A DNA stretch of 30,457 bases from Rhabdothermincola_A sp041688815 (GTDB lineage: Bacteria > Actinomycetota > Acidimicrobiia > Acidimicrobiales > Acidimicrobilacustridaceae): the NCBI GenBank assembly GCA_041688815.1, contig JBDNHK010000070.1, positions 1 to 30,457 on the forward strand, given 5' to 3'. The notes below the pieces were generated by a model that was not told where the DNA came from, did no database searches, and saw only the letters and a list, made by a program, of their open reading frames with translations. Below, piece by piece: positions 7,351 to 15,066 of this stretch; the first letter of the stretch is position 1; each line of letters begins with the position of its first letter. Position numbers and translations under genes: made by a program.

Positions 7351-8924
7351 TGCTGGTCGAGTTGAGGGTCTGTGACCTCGGGGTGGTCGAGGAGCTGTCG
7401 CTGATACTCGGCCCCGGGATGACGGCGCTCACCGGCGAGACCGGTGCCGGCAAGACACTCGTGGTCACGGCGATCGAACTCCTCGTCGGTGGCCGGGCCG
7501 AGTCGTCGATGGTGCGCCCGGGGGCCTCTGAGGCTTCGGTGGAGGGCCGGTTCGTGGCCGACGACGCCGAGGTCGTGCTCCGGCGGGTGATCCCGGCCAA
7601 GGGTCGCAGTCGGGCCTACGTCGACGGCCTGCTGGCCACCTCGGGCGAGCTGGCCGAGAGGGGCGCCGGCCTGGTGGACCTGCACGGCCAGCACGATCAC
7701 CAGTCGCTGCTGGCCCCGACCGTGCAGCGTCGGGCCCTCGACCGCTTCGGTGGGGTCGACCTCGAGCCGCTCGTCGCCGCCCGCGCCGCGCTGGTCGAGG
7801 TCGACCGGCGTCGGGCCGAACTGGGTGGTGACGAACGAGAGCGGGCTCGAGAGCTCGACCTCGTGCGCTTCCAGGTGGCCGAGCTCGACGCCGCCTCGTT
7901 GTCTGATCCGGGCGAGGAGGCGGCGCTGGCCATCGAGGAGGACGTGCTCGGTGATGCGGTCGCCCACCGCGAGGCGTCAGCCTCGGCGTCGTCGGCCCTC
8001 AGCGGCGATGGGGGCGCGCTGGATGGCCTGGGGGTGGCGATCACCGCGCTCGACGGGCGGATGCCGTTCGCCGAGGCCAGCGGTCGGTTACGCGCCATGG
8101 CCGCCGAGGTGGCCGATGTGGCCGCAGAGGTGCGAACGACCGGGGAGGGCATCGAGGACGACCCCGAGCGCCAGGCCGGGGTTCGAGATCGTCGCCAACT
8201 GCTCCACGATCTGCGCCGCAAGTACGGCGACACCCTCGCCGAGGTGATGACCTGGCGTGACGGGGCCCGAACGCGCCTCGCCACGTTGGAGGAGCACGAC
8301 ACCCTGGCCGGGACTCTCGACGCCGAGGCCGAAGCGGCGCAGGCGGCTGTCGCCGCCGAACAGGAGCGGGTTGCCACGGCTCGGACCGCAGCGGCGGCAC
8401 CGCTGGCTGCCGCCATCGAGGCCCATCTTCCCGGTCTGGCCCTTCCCAAGGCGCGGGTCGAGGTCAGTGTCCGAGGCCCGGCGGGACGAGACGTCACGTT
8501 CCTCTTCGCCGCCAACCCCGGGATGCCACTGCTGCCGTTGGCCAAGGTGGCGTCAGGCGGGGAGCTGGCTCGGGCCATGCTGGCCCTCAGGCTGGTGCTC
8601 ACCGAAGGACCACCGGTGCTGGTCTTCGACGAGGTCGACGCCGGGATCGGTGGGGCGGCGGCGTTGGCGGTGGGCCGGAGCCTCGCCGCTCTGGCGCCAG
8701 GCCATCAGGTGCTGGTCGTCACCCACCTGGCCCAGGTGGCGGCATGGGCCGACGCCCAGGTGGTGGTCGACAAACAGGTCGCGGGGTCCATCACCCGCAC
8801 CACCGTGAGCACGGTCGAGGACGAGGAGCGGGTCACCGAACTGGCCCGGATGCTCTCGGGTACCCCCGACAAGGCCACGGCCCGTGACCACGCCCGGGAG
8901 CTGCTCTCCGACGCTTCTGGTTGA
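7350..8924 (+). CDS. recN: DNA repair protein RecN
   Basis: An SMC-like ATPase of double-strand-break repair, 524 aa from the ATG at 7350; a GTG one codon earlier is equally possible. Walker A is GETGAGKT at 29-36. A long Glu/Ala/Arg-rich middle section (about 150-350) forms the coiled-coil arm. The C-terminal half carries the ABC signature (KVASGGELARAMLALRL) and Walker B (VLVFDEVDAGIGG), followed by VVTHLAQVAAWAD. It is slightly short compared with RecN of about 550-590 aa, consistent with a shortened arm. It is the last gene of the HAD-to-recN run; a 91-base gap with a promoter candidate separates it from pyrG. Confidence 0.94.
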   Translation: MLVELRVCDLGVVEELSLILGPGMTALTGETGAGKTLVVTAIELLVGGRAESSMVRPGASEASVEGRFVADDAEVVLRRVIPAKGRSRAYVDGLLATSGELAERGAGLVDLHGQHDHQSLLAPTVQRRALDRFGGVDLEPLVAARAALVEVDRRRAELGGDERERARELDLVRFQVAELDAASLSDPGEEAALAIEEDVLGDAVAHREASASASSALSGDGGALDGLGVAITALDGRMPFAEASGRLRAMAAEVADVAAEVRTTGEGIEDDPERQAGVRDRRQLLHDLRRKYGDTLAEVMTWRDGARTRLATLEEHDTLAGTLDAEAEAAQAAVAAEQERVATARTAAAAPLAAAIEAHLPGLALPKARVEVSVRGPAGRDVTFLFAANPGMPLLPLAKVASGGELARAMLALRLVLTEGPPVLVFDEVDAGIGGAAALAVGRSLAALAPGHQVLVVTHLAQVAAWADAQVVVDKQVAGSITRTTVSTVEDEERVTELARMLSGTPDKATARDHARELLSDASG

Positions 8925-8972
8925 GCCTTCCCTGGTCAGGCGGGGTCCGCGCTGAGCATCACCGCACCCGGC

Positions 8973-8978
8973 TACCCT
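8973..8978 (+). promoter_or_regulatory. candidate -10 element upstream of pyrG
   Basis: TACCCT in the recN-pyrG gap. CTGAGC at 8952-8957 could be a poor -35 at short spacing. Unlike the leaderless cases in this window, pyrG has a leader of about 30 bases and a strong Shine-Dalgarno, GGGAGGG at 9004-9010. Confidence 0.35.
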
Positions 8979-9015
8979 GCCCCTCCGTCGTGTTCGCGCC
9001 GTCGGGAGGGCTTCG

Positions 9016-10680
9016 ATGACCAAGCACATCTTCGTCACCGGCGGTGTGGCCTCTTCGCTCGGCAAGGGGCTCACTGCGTCGTCGCTCGGGCGGCTTCTGA
9101 AGAGCAGGGGCCTACGGGTCACCATGCAGAAACTCGATCCGTACCTCAACGTCGACCCGGGCACCATGAACCCGTTCGAGCACGGCGAGGTGTACGTCAC
9201 CGACGACGGTGGGGAGACCGACCTCGACCTGGGCCACTACGAGCGCTTCATCGACGAGCCCTTGAGTCGCGACTCCAATGCCACGACGGGTTCGATCTAC
9301 TCCGCGGTCATCGCCGCCGAACGGCGGGGCGACTACCTCGGCAAGACGGTGCAGGTGATCCCGCACATCACCGACGAGATCAAGCGGCGCATCACCCGTC
9401 TGGCCGACCTCGACGTCGACGTCGTGATCACCGAGATCGGGGGCACGGTCGGCGACATCGAGATCCTCCCCTTTCTCGAGGCGATCCGGCAGTTCCGCCT
9501 CGACGTCGGACGGGAGAACGTCTGTTACGTCCACGTCACCCTCGTGCCCTTCATCGGCCCCGCCGGAGAGCAGAAGACCAAGCCCACACAGCACTCGGTC
9601 ACCGAACTGCGCAGCCGCGGCATCCAGCCCGACATCATCGTGTGTCGCAGCGAGCAGCCGATCTCGGCCGACCTGAAGCGCAAGATCTCCAACCTGTGCG
9701 ACGTCCCGGTCGAGGCCGTCATCAACGCTGCTGATGCCCGGAACCTGTACGAGATTCCTCTCGTCATGCACGACGAGGGCCTCGATGCTGTCGTGTGCAA
9801 GTTGTTCGGCTACGCCGGGATCGACATCGATCTCTCCGAGTGGGAGATCCTGGTCGACCGGGTCGAGACCTCCACCACGCCAGTGCGCATCGGCATCATC
9901 GGCAAGTACGTGAGTCTGCCTGATGCCTATCTCTCGGTGGTCGAGTCACTGAAGCACGGTGGCTTTTTCCATGCGGCCCAGGTCGAGGTCGAGTGGGTGC
10001 AGGCCGAGGACGTCGAAGGTCTGCTGGCCGACGGACGCCTTCGCGACCTCGACGGCATCGTGATCCCAGGTGGTTTCGGAGAGCGGGGCATCGAGGGGAA
10101 GGTGGCGGCAGCCGGATACGCGCGCGAGCACGACATCCCCTGTCTCGGATTGTGCCTCGGTATGCAGGTGATGACCATCGAGTACGCCCGCAACGTCTTG
10201 GGGCTCGCCCGGGCCAACTCGAGCGAGTTCGACCCCTCCACCCCGCATCCCGTCATCGACCTGATGGACGCCCAGCGCGACGTCACCGAGAAGGGCGGCA
10301 CGATGCGCCTCGGGGCCTATGTCGCCGAGCTTCTTCCCGGATCGCAGGTGGCGACGGCGTACGGACGCGACGTCGTGTCGGAGCGCCATCGTCACCGCTA
10401 CGAGTTCAACCCCCGCTACCGGAGCCGCTTCGACGGCACCGGCTTCGTGTGCTCGGGCACGTCCCCTGACGGTCGCCTCGTGGAGTTCATCGAGTTGGAG
10501 AGTCACCCGTTCTGGGTCGGGACCCAGGCCCACCCCGAGTTCAAGAGTCGCCCCGAACGTCCGGCGCCGTTGTTCCGGGAGTTCATCGCCGCCGCACTGA
10601 GCCGCTCCGAGGGCCGCAATCCCCACCTCCCCGACCTGGCCGTCGGTCCCCCTGCATCGTCGCCGGCTCCGGCTTCCTGA
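9016..10680 (+). CDS. pyrG: CTP synthase (glutamine-hydrolysing)
   Basis: Converts UTP, ATP and glutamine to CTP, the last step of pyrimidine nucleotide synthesis; it forms a cytosolic tetramer. At 554 aa it is full length. The N-terminal synthase domain opens with HIFVTGGVASSLGKGL and DPYLNVDPGTMNPFEHGEV. The C-terminal class I glutaminase has the nucleophile C380 in GLCLGMQ and the HPEFKSRP box near the end. The ATG at 9016 follows GGGAGGG by five bases. One base separates its stop from the Nudix gene's GTG, so pyrG, Nudix and xerD are probably co-transcribed, as in Mycobacterium. Confidence 0.96.
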   Translation: MTKHIFVTGGVASSLGKGLTASSLGRLLKSRGLRVTMQKLDPYLNVDPGTMNPFEHGEVYVTDDGGETDLDLGHYERFIDEPLSRDSNATTGSIYSAVIAAERRGDYLGKTVQVIPHITDEIKRRITRLADLDVDVVITEIGGTVGDIEILPFLEAIRQFRLDVGRENVCYVHVTLVPFIGPAGEQKTKPTQHSVTELRSRGIQPDIIVCRSEQPISADLKRKISNLCDVPVEAVINAADARNLYEIPLVMHDEGLDAVVCKLFGYAGIDIDLSEWEILVDRVETSTTPVRIGIIGKYVSLPDAYLSVVESLKHGGFFHAAQVEVEWVQAEDVEGLLADGRLRDLDGIVIPGGFGERGIEGKVAAAGYAREHDIPCLGLCLGMQVMTIEYARNVLGLARANSSEFDPSTPHPVIDLMDAQRDVTEKGGTMRLGAYVAELLPGSQVATAYGRDVVSERHRHRYEFNPRYRSRFDGTGFVCSGTSPDGRLVEFIELESHPFWVGTQAHPEFKSRPERPAPLFREFIAAALSRSEGRNPHLPDLAVGPPASSPAPAS

Positions 10681-10681
10681 C

Positions 10682-11272
10682 GTGACGCCCGCTGACGAAG
10701 CTCCCGTCGGGCCGGGCTTTGCTCACGTGCGTGACGAGGTCGTGCACGCCGGCCCCGTCATCTCGTTGGTGGTCGGCCACTACACCGCTCCCGACGGCAC
10801 ACCCTTCACCCGGGAGGTCGTCCGACATCCCGGGGCGGTGTCGGTGGTTCCTCTGCACGCCGACGGCACGGTGACCCTCGTCCGTCAGTACCGAGCGGCT
10901 CTCGACCGGGAGCTGCTCGAGATCCCGGCCGGCAAGCGCGACGTCGTGGGCGAGGCCCCCGAGGTGACCGCCGCCCGTGAGCTCGCCGAGGAGGTCGGGC
11001 TGCGCGCCGGGCGGCTCGAGCCCCTTGCCCAGTTCGTGAACTCCGCCGGTTTCAGCGACGAGTACTCCCACGTGTTCCTCGCCACCGATCTCTCTGAAGT
11101 GGCCGATGCCCGCCAGGGTCTCGAGGAGCAGCACATGGCCGTCGAGCGGGTCGATCTGCGCGACGTACCCGGTCTCATCGCCCGCCATGACCTCGTCGAT
11201 GCCAAGACGGTGATCGGGTTGACCCTCACCATCGCCCGTCGGGGAGACGGCCCCGACGTCGCCCCCGGTTGA
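10682..11272 (+). CDS. Nudix hydrolase, ADP-ribose pyrophosphatase type
   Basis: A 196-aa Nudix protein expected to cleave ADP-ribose or a related nucleoside diphosphate derivative. The Nudix box runs GKRDVVGEAPEVTAARELAE and then EVGL. Compared with the textbook spacing there is one extra residue between the first glycine and the first glutamate. The mycobacterial ADP-ribose pyrophosphatase in the same genomic slot (Rv1700) has the same spacing as I recall it, so it looks like a subfamily trait. The ADPRase hallmark of a proline about 15-16 residues after the box is less clear, so substrate remains tentative. The GTG start follows the pyrG stop by one base, and the stop overlaps the xerD start (TGATG). 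Confidence 0.88.
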   Translation: MTPADEAPVGPGFAHVRDEVVHAGPVISLVVGHYTAPDGTPFTREVVRHPGAVSVVPLHADGTVTLVRQYRAALDRELLEIPAGKRDVVGEAPEVTAARELAEEVGLRAGRLEPLAQFVNSAGFSDEYSHVFLATDLSEVADARQGLEEQHMAVERVDLRDVPGLIARHDLVDAKTVIGLTLTIARRGDGPDVAPG

Positions 11273-12246
11273 TGACCGACCTCGACGCAGAGACCGGGTC
11301 CGGCACCGACCGTCAGCCGCTTCCGCTCGACGTCGAGGACTGGTTCACATGGCTCGCCGCCGAGAAGGGGCGCTCCCGCAACACCCTGGCGGCCTACCGA
11401 CGCGACGTCACCGGGTACTGGGGTTGGCTGTGCGCGCGCCGCACCGGGCTCGACGCCGTGACTCCGGCCGACCTCGACGCCTACGTGGCCCACCTGCGGG
11501 GCCTCGGGCTCGCCCCGTCCTCGATCGCCCGCTCGATGGTGGTGGTGCGCTCCGTGCATCGCTTCCGGGCCGAGGAGGGACTGGCCGCAACGGACCCCTC
11601 GGCGGCGGTCGAAACGCCCCGGGTGCCGGCGGGGCTGCCCAAGGCCCTGACCGAGGCCGAGATCGCCGCCCTGCTCGATTCGGTCCAGGGCGTCGACGCC
11701 GTGGCCCGCCGTGACCGGGCCCTGTTGGAGCTGCTCTACGGCACCGGCGCCCGCATCTCCGAAGCTTGTGGCCTGCGCCTGGGGGACCTCGATCTCGACG
11801 GATCGACGCTTCGTCTCTTCGGTAAGGGGGCCAAGGAGCGGGTCGTGCCGCTGGGCCGCCTGGCGGGTGTGGCGCTGAGGGAGTGGTTGGCCCCCGACGG
11901 ACGAGCCGGCATGGCGCCCGAGCAGTGGAAACGACGCGGCGACGCCGAAGCGCTCTTCCTCAACCAACGTGGCGGTCGGCTCAGCCGCCAGGGGGCGTGG
12001 ACCATCGTGCGTACCCGGGGTCACGCCGTGGGCCTCGGGAACCGGCTCACCCCCCACGTGCTGCGGCATTCGTGTGCCACCCACATGCTCGACCACGGCG
12101 CCGACATCCGCGCCGTGCAGGAGCTCCTCGGTCACGCGTCCATCAGCACCACCCAGGTGTACACGCTGATCTCGCCGCAGCGGCTGTTCGCGGCCTATGA
12201 CGCCGCTCACCCCCGGGCCCGGTCGGCGAGGGTGAACGGCAGGTGA
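11272..12246 (+). CDS. xerD: tyrosine recombinase XerC/XerD
   Basis: A site-specific tyrosine recombinase, expected to resolve chromosome dimers at dif. 324 aa from the ATG at 11272; a TTG one codon upstream is an alternative. The N-terminal SAM-like core-binding domain occupies about residues 20-110 (EDWFTWLAAEKGRS, TLAAYRRDV). All six catalytic residues are present with Xer spacing: R161 (GARISE), K185 (GKGAKER), H262 and R265 (HVLRHS), H288 (LGHASI) and the nucleophile Y297 (TQVYTL). Context (pyrG-Nudix-recombinase) matches actinobacterial xerD. No att site or phage gene is nearby, which argues against a phage integrase. XerC versus XerD cannot be settled from sequence alone. Confidence 0.92.
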   Translation: MTDLDAETGSGTDRQPLPLDVEDWFTWLAAEKGRSRNTLAAYRRDVTGYWGWLCARRTGLDAVTPADLDAYVAHLRGLGLAPSSIARSMVVVRSVHRFRAEEGLAATDPSAAVETPRVPAGLPKALTEAEIAALLDSVQGVDAVARRDRALLELLYGTGARISEACGLRLGDLDLDGSTLRLFGKGAKERVVPLGRLAGVALREWLAPDGRAGMAPEQWKRRGDAEALFLNQRGGRLSRQGAWTIVRTRGHAVGLGNRLTPHVLRHSCATHMLDHGADIRAVQELLGHASISTTQVYTLISPQRLFAAYDAAHPRARSARVNGR

Positions 12247-12281
12247 CCAGGAACTGAAGGCAGGGGGTCCCTCGATGCCGG

Positions 12282-12287
12282 TACCGT
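12282..12287 (+). promoter_or_regulatory. candidate -10 element of a leaderless promoter (DksA-like gene)
   Basis: TACCGT is followed by six bases and then the ATG at 12294, with no Shine-Dalgarno. The geometry matches the HAD and HD genes. Confidence 0.5.
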
Positions 12288-12293
12288 TGGACC

Positions 12294-12665
12294 ATGTCTG
12301 ATTCTGGCGGGACCATCACCCCTGACGTCGGTTCGTCGTCGGCCACCTCTGGGCCCGAAGGGACTCGCGCCGGGCTCACCGAGAGTCGGCTCCAACTCGA
12401 GGCCCAGGTCCACGAGTTGGGTCTCGAAGGCGACGCCGCGCAGATGGACGAGAACTTCGCCGACTCGGCCGCCGTGAGCGCGGAGCAGGGTGAGCAGCAG
12501 GCCTTGGCCGCTCGGCTGCGAGACCAGCTCGACGACGTCGAGAAGGCCCTCGCCCGGCTCGACGACGGCACCTACGGCACCTGCACCGTGTGCGGAGTGG
12601 CCGTTGCTGCGGACCGGCTCGAGGCGATGCCCGCCACCCGGTTCTGCATCGACCACGCCGGTTGA
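12294..12665 (+). CDS. DksA/TraR-family zinc-finger protein
   Basis: A 123-aa protein of the DksA/TraR family, whose members bind in the RNA polymerase secondary channel. A disordered Ser/Gly/Thr N-terminus (1-28) is followed by helices including ENFADSAAVSAEQGEQQALA and QLDDVEKALARLDDG, then the zinc finger. The finger reads C97-T-V-C100 ... RLEAMPATRFC118-I-D-H121, so the fourth ligand position holds histidine instead of cysteine. A CCCH zinc site is plausible. Many actinobacterial relatives lack the exact DksA coiled-coil tip, so a DksA-like effect on transcription is inference. It is a single-gene unit between xerD and the HD gene. Confidence 0.85.
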   Translation: MSDSGGTITPDVGSSSATSGPEGTRAGLTESRLQLEAQVHELGLEGDAAQMDENFADSAAVSAEQGEQQALAARLRDQLDDVEKALARLDDGTYGTCTVCGVAVAADRLEAMPATRFCIDHAG

Positions 12666-12721
12666 GCCCTCCGGCGAGGTCGGTGCGGCCGTGACCAGTC
12701 AACGTCGGTGCCGGTTCGGCC

Positions 12722-12727
12722 GATACT
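12722..12727 (+). promoter_or_regulatory. candidate -10 element of a leaderless promoter (HD-domain gene)
   Basis: GATACT lies six bases before the ATG at 12734, identical in sequence and spacing to the element before the HAD gene at 4244. Confidence 0.5.
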
Positions 12728-12733
12728 GAGACC

Positions 12734-13258
12734 ATGGCCTCGACGACGCATCTCATTCGGAGGTTCTTCGGGAGCTTGCGACCCGGTGGGCCCGGTCCGG
12801 TAGACCGGGGGTGGGCCGAGTCGCAGCTGACCGAGTCCGAGCGAGAGCTGTGGTGCTCGATGAGCGGACCCGATCGACGGCACTCGGCGGCGGTGGCTCG
12901 GCGGGTGGAAAGGGCGCTCGGCGTCGACGCCACCCGCCCGGTCCTGGCGGCCGCCCTGCTCCACGATGTGGGCAAGGTGGATGCCCGGCTGCGGACGTAC
13001 GGACGCGTGGCCGCCACCCTGTCCGGGAAGTTGATCCGACGTGACCCCGATGTGATCCGCTCCTGGTGCCGCGCCGGCGGCTTCACCCGCCGGGTCGGTC
13101 TGTACCTTCGCCACCCCGATCTCGGGGCCGACCGCCTGGCTCTGGTCGACAGCGACCCGCTGACCGTGGCCTGGACCCGCCAGCACCATCTGCCCGCCGA
13201 GGAGTGGACGGTTCCGGTGAAGATCGGTGAGGCGTTGTACGAGGCCGACGACGACTGA
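12734..13258 (+). CDS. HD-domain protein (putative phosphohydrolase)
   Basis: A 174-aa cytoplasmic HD-domain protein. An upstream histidine, H50 (PDRRHSAAVARRVE), and the HD doublet H78-D79 (LLHDVGKVD) form the start of the metal site. Later candidates include the aspartates around VDSDP and the paired histidines of TRQHHLP. The C-terminal part (RLALVDSDPLTVAWTRQHHL) is conserved-looking, but I cannot tie it to a characterised subfamily. No GGDEF, RelA or ATP-grasp domain is fused. Substrate is unknown; HD proteins of this size often hydrolyse nucleotides or nucleotide second messengers. It converges on trpS with only 21 bases between the stops. Confidence 0.8.
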   Translation: MASTTHLIRRFFGSLRPGGPGPVDRGWAESQLTESERELWCSMSGPDRRHSAAVARRVERALGVDATRPVLAAALLHDVGKVDARLRTYGRVAATLSGKLIRRDPDVIRSWCRAGGFTRRVGLYLRHPDLGADRLALVDSDPLTVAWTRQHHLPAEEWTVPVKIGEALYEADDD

Positions 13259-13279
13259 TGTGAGCCTGCGGGCACGAGC

Positions 13280-14263
13280 TCAGCCCAGGTCGAGCAGACC
13301 CAGATTTCGACGGGCCCGGTCCAGGGTGGGGCCGGCCACGGCCCGAGCTTTGTGGGCGCCTCTGCCCAGGATGGCGGCGGTGCCGGCGGGATCGGCGGCC
13401 AGCTCGGCGAAGCGCTCCTGCACCGGGCGCAGCGTTTCGACGACGGCTTCGGCGCAGGCCTTCTTGAGGTCGCCGTAGCGCTCGTAGCGTCCGGCGACGA
13501 CCGCCGGCTCCTCGCCGACGCATGCCCCCAGTATCGACAGGAGGTTCGACACCCCCGGCTTGGTCTCGGGATCGAACCGCACGTCGGTCTCGGCATCGGT
13601 GACGGCCCGCATGATCTTCTTGGCCACCGTGTCGAGCGGATCGAGCACGAGGATGGTGCCCTGCGGCGAGTCCTCGGACTTCGACATCTTGCGGGTCGGG
13701 TGCTGCAGGTCCATCACTCGTGCCCCCACCTCGGCGATGGCCGCCTCGGGTACCACGAAGGTGTCGCCGTAGCGGTGGTTGAACCGGACGGCGAGATCTC
13801 GGGCCAGCTCCAGATGCTGGCGCTGATCGTCGCCGACGGGCACCCGATCGGTGCCGTAGAGGAGGATGTCGGCGGCCATGAGGACGGGGTAGGTGAACAA
13901 CCCGGCCGACACGAAGTCGGGGCCCTCGCTCTTGTCCTTGAACTGGGTCATCCGCCGGAGTTCGCCCACCGAGGCCGTGCACTCGAGGAGCCACGACAGC
14001 TCGGCGTGCGCGGGTACGTGGCTCTGGACGAAGAGGGTGGAGCGGTCAGGGTCGATGCCGATGGCGAGGAGGAGCTGAGCCAGCTCGAGGGTGCGGCTCC
14101 GGAGCTCACCCGGATCCTGGGGGACCGTGAGGGCATGGAGGTCGACGACGCAGAAGATGGTGTCGGCGTCGGTCTGGTCGCTCACCCAGTGCCGCAACGC
14201 CCCGAGGAGGTTGCCGAGCTGCACCGGACCAGTGGGCTTGATACCCGAGAAGACACGCGTCAT
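13280..14263 (-). CDS. trpS: tryptophanyl-tRNA synthetase
   Basis: Class Ic aminoacyl-tRNA synthetase that charges tRNA-Trp; 327 aa, normal length. The frame stays open 52 codons upstream, but those residues are arginine/proline-rich shadow sequence. The ATG at 14263 gives the canonical start MTRVFSGIKPTG. The HIGH-equivalent motif is QLGN (15-18), where histidine is more usual; the first position varies in the family (threonine in Geobacillus). KMSKS is intact at 192-196, in a TRKMSKSEDSPQG context. A TAGCAT hexamer eight bases before the start is a promoter candidate. It lies downstream of the cysteine-repeat protein gene on the same strand, separated by 100 bases. Confidence 0.94.
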   Translation of the reverse strand: MTRVFSGIKPTGPVQLGNLLGALRHWVSDQTDADTIFCVVDLHALTVPQDPGELRSRTLELAQLLLAIGIDPDRSTLFVQSHVPAHAELSWLLECTASVGELRRMTQFKDKSEGPDFVSAGLFTYPVLMAADILLYGTDRVPVGDDQRQHLELARDLAVRFNHRYGDTFVVPEAAIAEVGARVMDLQHPTRKMSKSEDSPQGTILVLDPLDTVAKKIMRAVTDAETDVRFDPETKPGVSNLLSILGACVGEEPAVVAGRYERYGDLKKACAEAVVETLRPVQERFAELAADPAGTAAILGRGAHKARAVAGPTLDRARRNLGLLDLG

Positions 14264-14271
14264 GGCCGCCG

Positions 14272-14277
14272 ATGCTA
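14272..14277 (-). promoter_or_regulatory. candidate -10 element (trpS)
   Basis: On the minus strand TAGCAT precedes the trpS ATG by eight bases, with no Shine-Dalgarno between. This suggests trpS has its own near-leaderless promoter in addition to any readthrough from the gene before it. Confidence 0.4.
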
Positions 14278-14363
14278 CCGAGCGGCTGAGCGGAGCCCGG
14301 AGCCCGTTTCGAGACGCCGGGAAGCGGGACCGATGCCGTCGCGTCCGTCGGCGAGCGGTTCGG

Positions 14364-14981
14364 TCAGGGCGTGGACACCGCGGACCCGGTCCCGTCGACG
14401 TTCGAGGTCGGACCTGCATCGGGTGACGGAGAATCCTGTTGCACGTTGCAGGCGGAGAAGAGCTTGCTGGTGACGGAGGACAGATCGACGTCGAGCTGCG
14501 TCACCGCGCCGTCACCGGAGAGGGCCAGCCCCACCAGCAGGATGGCTCGGGTGTCGGGGTCGAAGCCGTCCACGGTGGTACGCAGGCACTCCTGTCGAGC
14601 CGGGTCGGTGCCGGGGATGGCGCCGGCGGCGTCTCGGGCCACGATGGCGGCGAGCTCCGTCGGGGAGATGCAGGTCTCGAGGACCCCTCGGAGCGATTCG
14701 CGCTGGGCGGTGGTCGACTCGCCCCCGGTGGCCATGGCCGCCCGGGCGTCGGGATGGTCGGAGAACGCCTGCTGTAGGCAGGGGCGGTCGTCGGTCGACA
14801 ACCCGAAGCCCGACGCCACGGTCTGGGCCGCGGCGCCGGCGGAGGGCGCGTCGGGCGATGAACGGCACGCTGTACCCAGAACCCCGACCACGATGGCGAT
14901 CAGCACGGCGGTACCCAGGAGGGCCATCGGGGACCCTGGTCGGCGGTCGGCTCGCCGGAGACCGGACGTCCTGGACAGCAT
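14364..14981 (-). CDS. membrane-anchored secreted protein with duplicated two-cysteine module
   Basis: A 205-aa exported protein of unknown function. The N-terminus has a basic region (RRADRRPG), a hydrophobic helix at about 19-38 and a cysteine at C39 (VLGTAC). The -3 position is glycine, so this is a weak lipobox; it may be a lipoprotein or a signal-anchored protein. The mature part contains four cysteines, C68, C104, C132 and C178, in two similar segments. Each opens with a CL pair, continues through an acidic F-x-D-type stretch and ARA/TRA, and closes on a leucine-rich helix ending in cysteine. The tail (about 180-205) is Ser/Pro/Gly/Thr-rich and disordered. A TAGCGT hexamer six bases before the ATG supports this start over an internal ATG at codon 19. 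Confidence 0.75.
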   Translation of the reverse strand: MLSRTSGLRRADRRPGSPMALLGTAVLIAIVVGVLGTACRSSPDAPSAGAAAQTVASGFGLSTDDRPCLQQAFSDHPDARAAMATGGESTTAQRESLRGVLETCISPTELAAIVARDAAGAIPGTDPARQECLRTTVDGFDPDTRAILLVGLALSGDGAVTQLDVDLSSVTSKLFSACNVQQDSPSPDAGPTSNVDGTGSAVSTP

Positions 14982-14987
14982 GACGTG

Positions 14988-14993
14988 ACGCTA
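14988..14993 (-). promoter_or_regulatory. candidate -10 element of a leaderless promoter (cysteine-repeat protein)
   Basis: On the minus strand TAGCGT is followed by six bases (CACGTC) and the ATG at 14981. It lies in the 85-base divergent gap shared with scpA. Confidence 0.45.
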
Positions 14994-15053
14994 GGGGTCG
15001 GTGCCCGTCGTCCCGGGGCACCGGCGGTGCGCAGCGTGGGGTCCGATGCCATC

Positions 15054-15059
15054 TATCGT
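15054..15059 (+). promoter_or_regulatory. candidate -10 element of a leaderless promoter (scpA)
   Basis: TATCGT is followed by seven bases and the ATG at 15067. The interval has no good Shine-Dalgarno. It would head the scpA-scpB-rluB unit. Confidence 0.45.
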
Positions 15060-15066
15060 GGGCGAG

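Noticed and set aside
8931..8947. Short CCTG/CAGG inverted repeat after recN as a terminator
   Set aside because: A four-pair stem with a two-base loop and no T-run is expected by chance in such GC-rich DNA.
10922..10993. Nudix box with one extra residue as a broken enzyme
   Set aside because: The key REL and EE residues are intact, and the same spacing is recalled for the mycobacterial enzyme in the same slot, so it looks like a subfamily trait.
10885..12210. 441-codon minus-strand open frame opposite the Nudix and xerD genes
   Set aside because: No motif, composition typical of antisense frames, and the opposite strand has clear Nudix and recombinase catalytic residues.
11272..12246. Tyrosine recombinase as a phage or island integrase
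   Set aside because: Spacing of catalytic residues and the pyrG-Nudix context match chromosomal Xer recombinases; no att site or phage genes nearby.
13352..14473. 373-codon plus-strand open frame opposite trpS
   Set aside because: Antisense to an unmistakable TrpRS with intact KMSKS; sequence is low-complexity.
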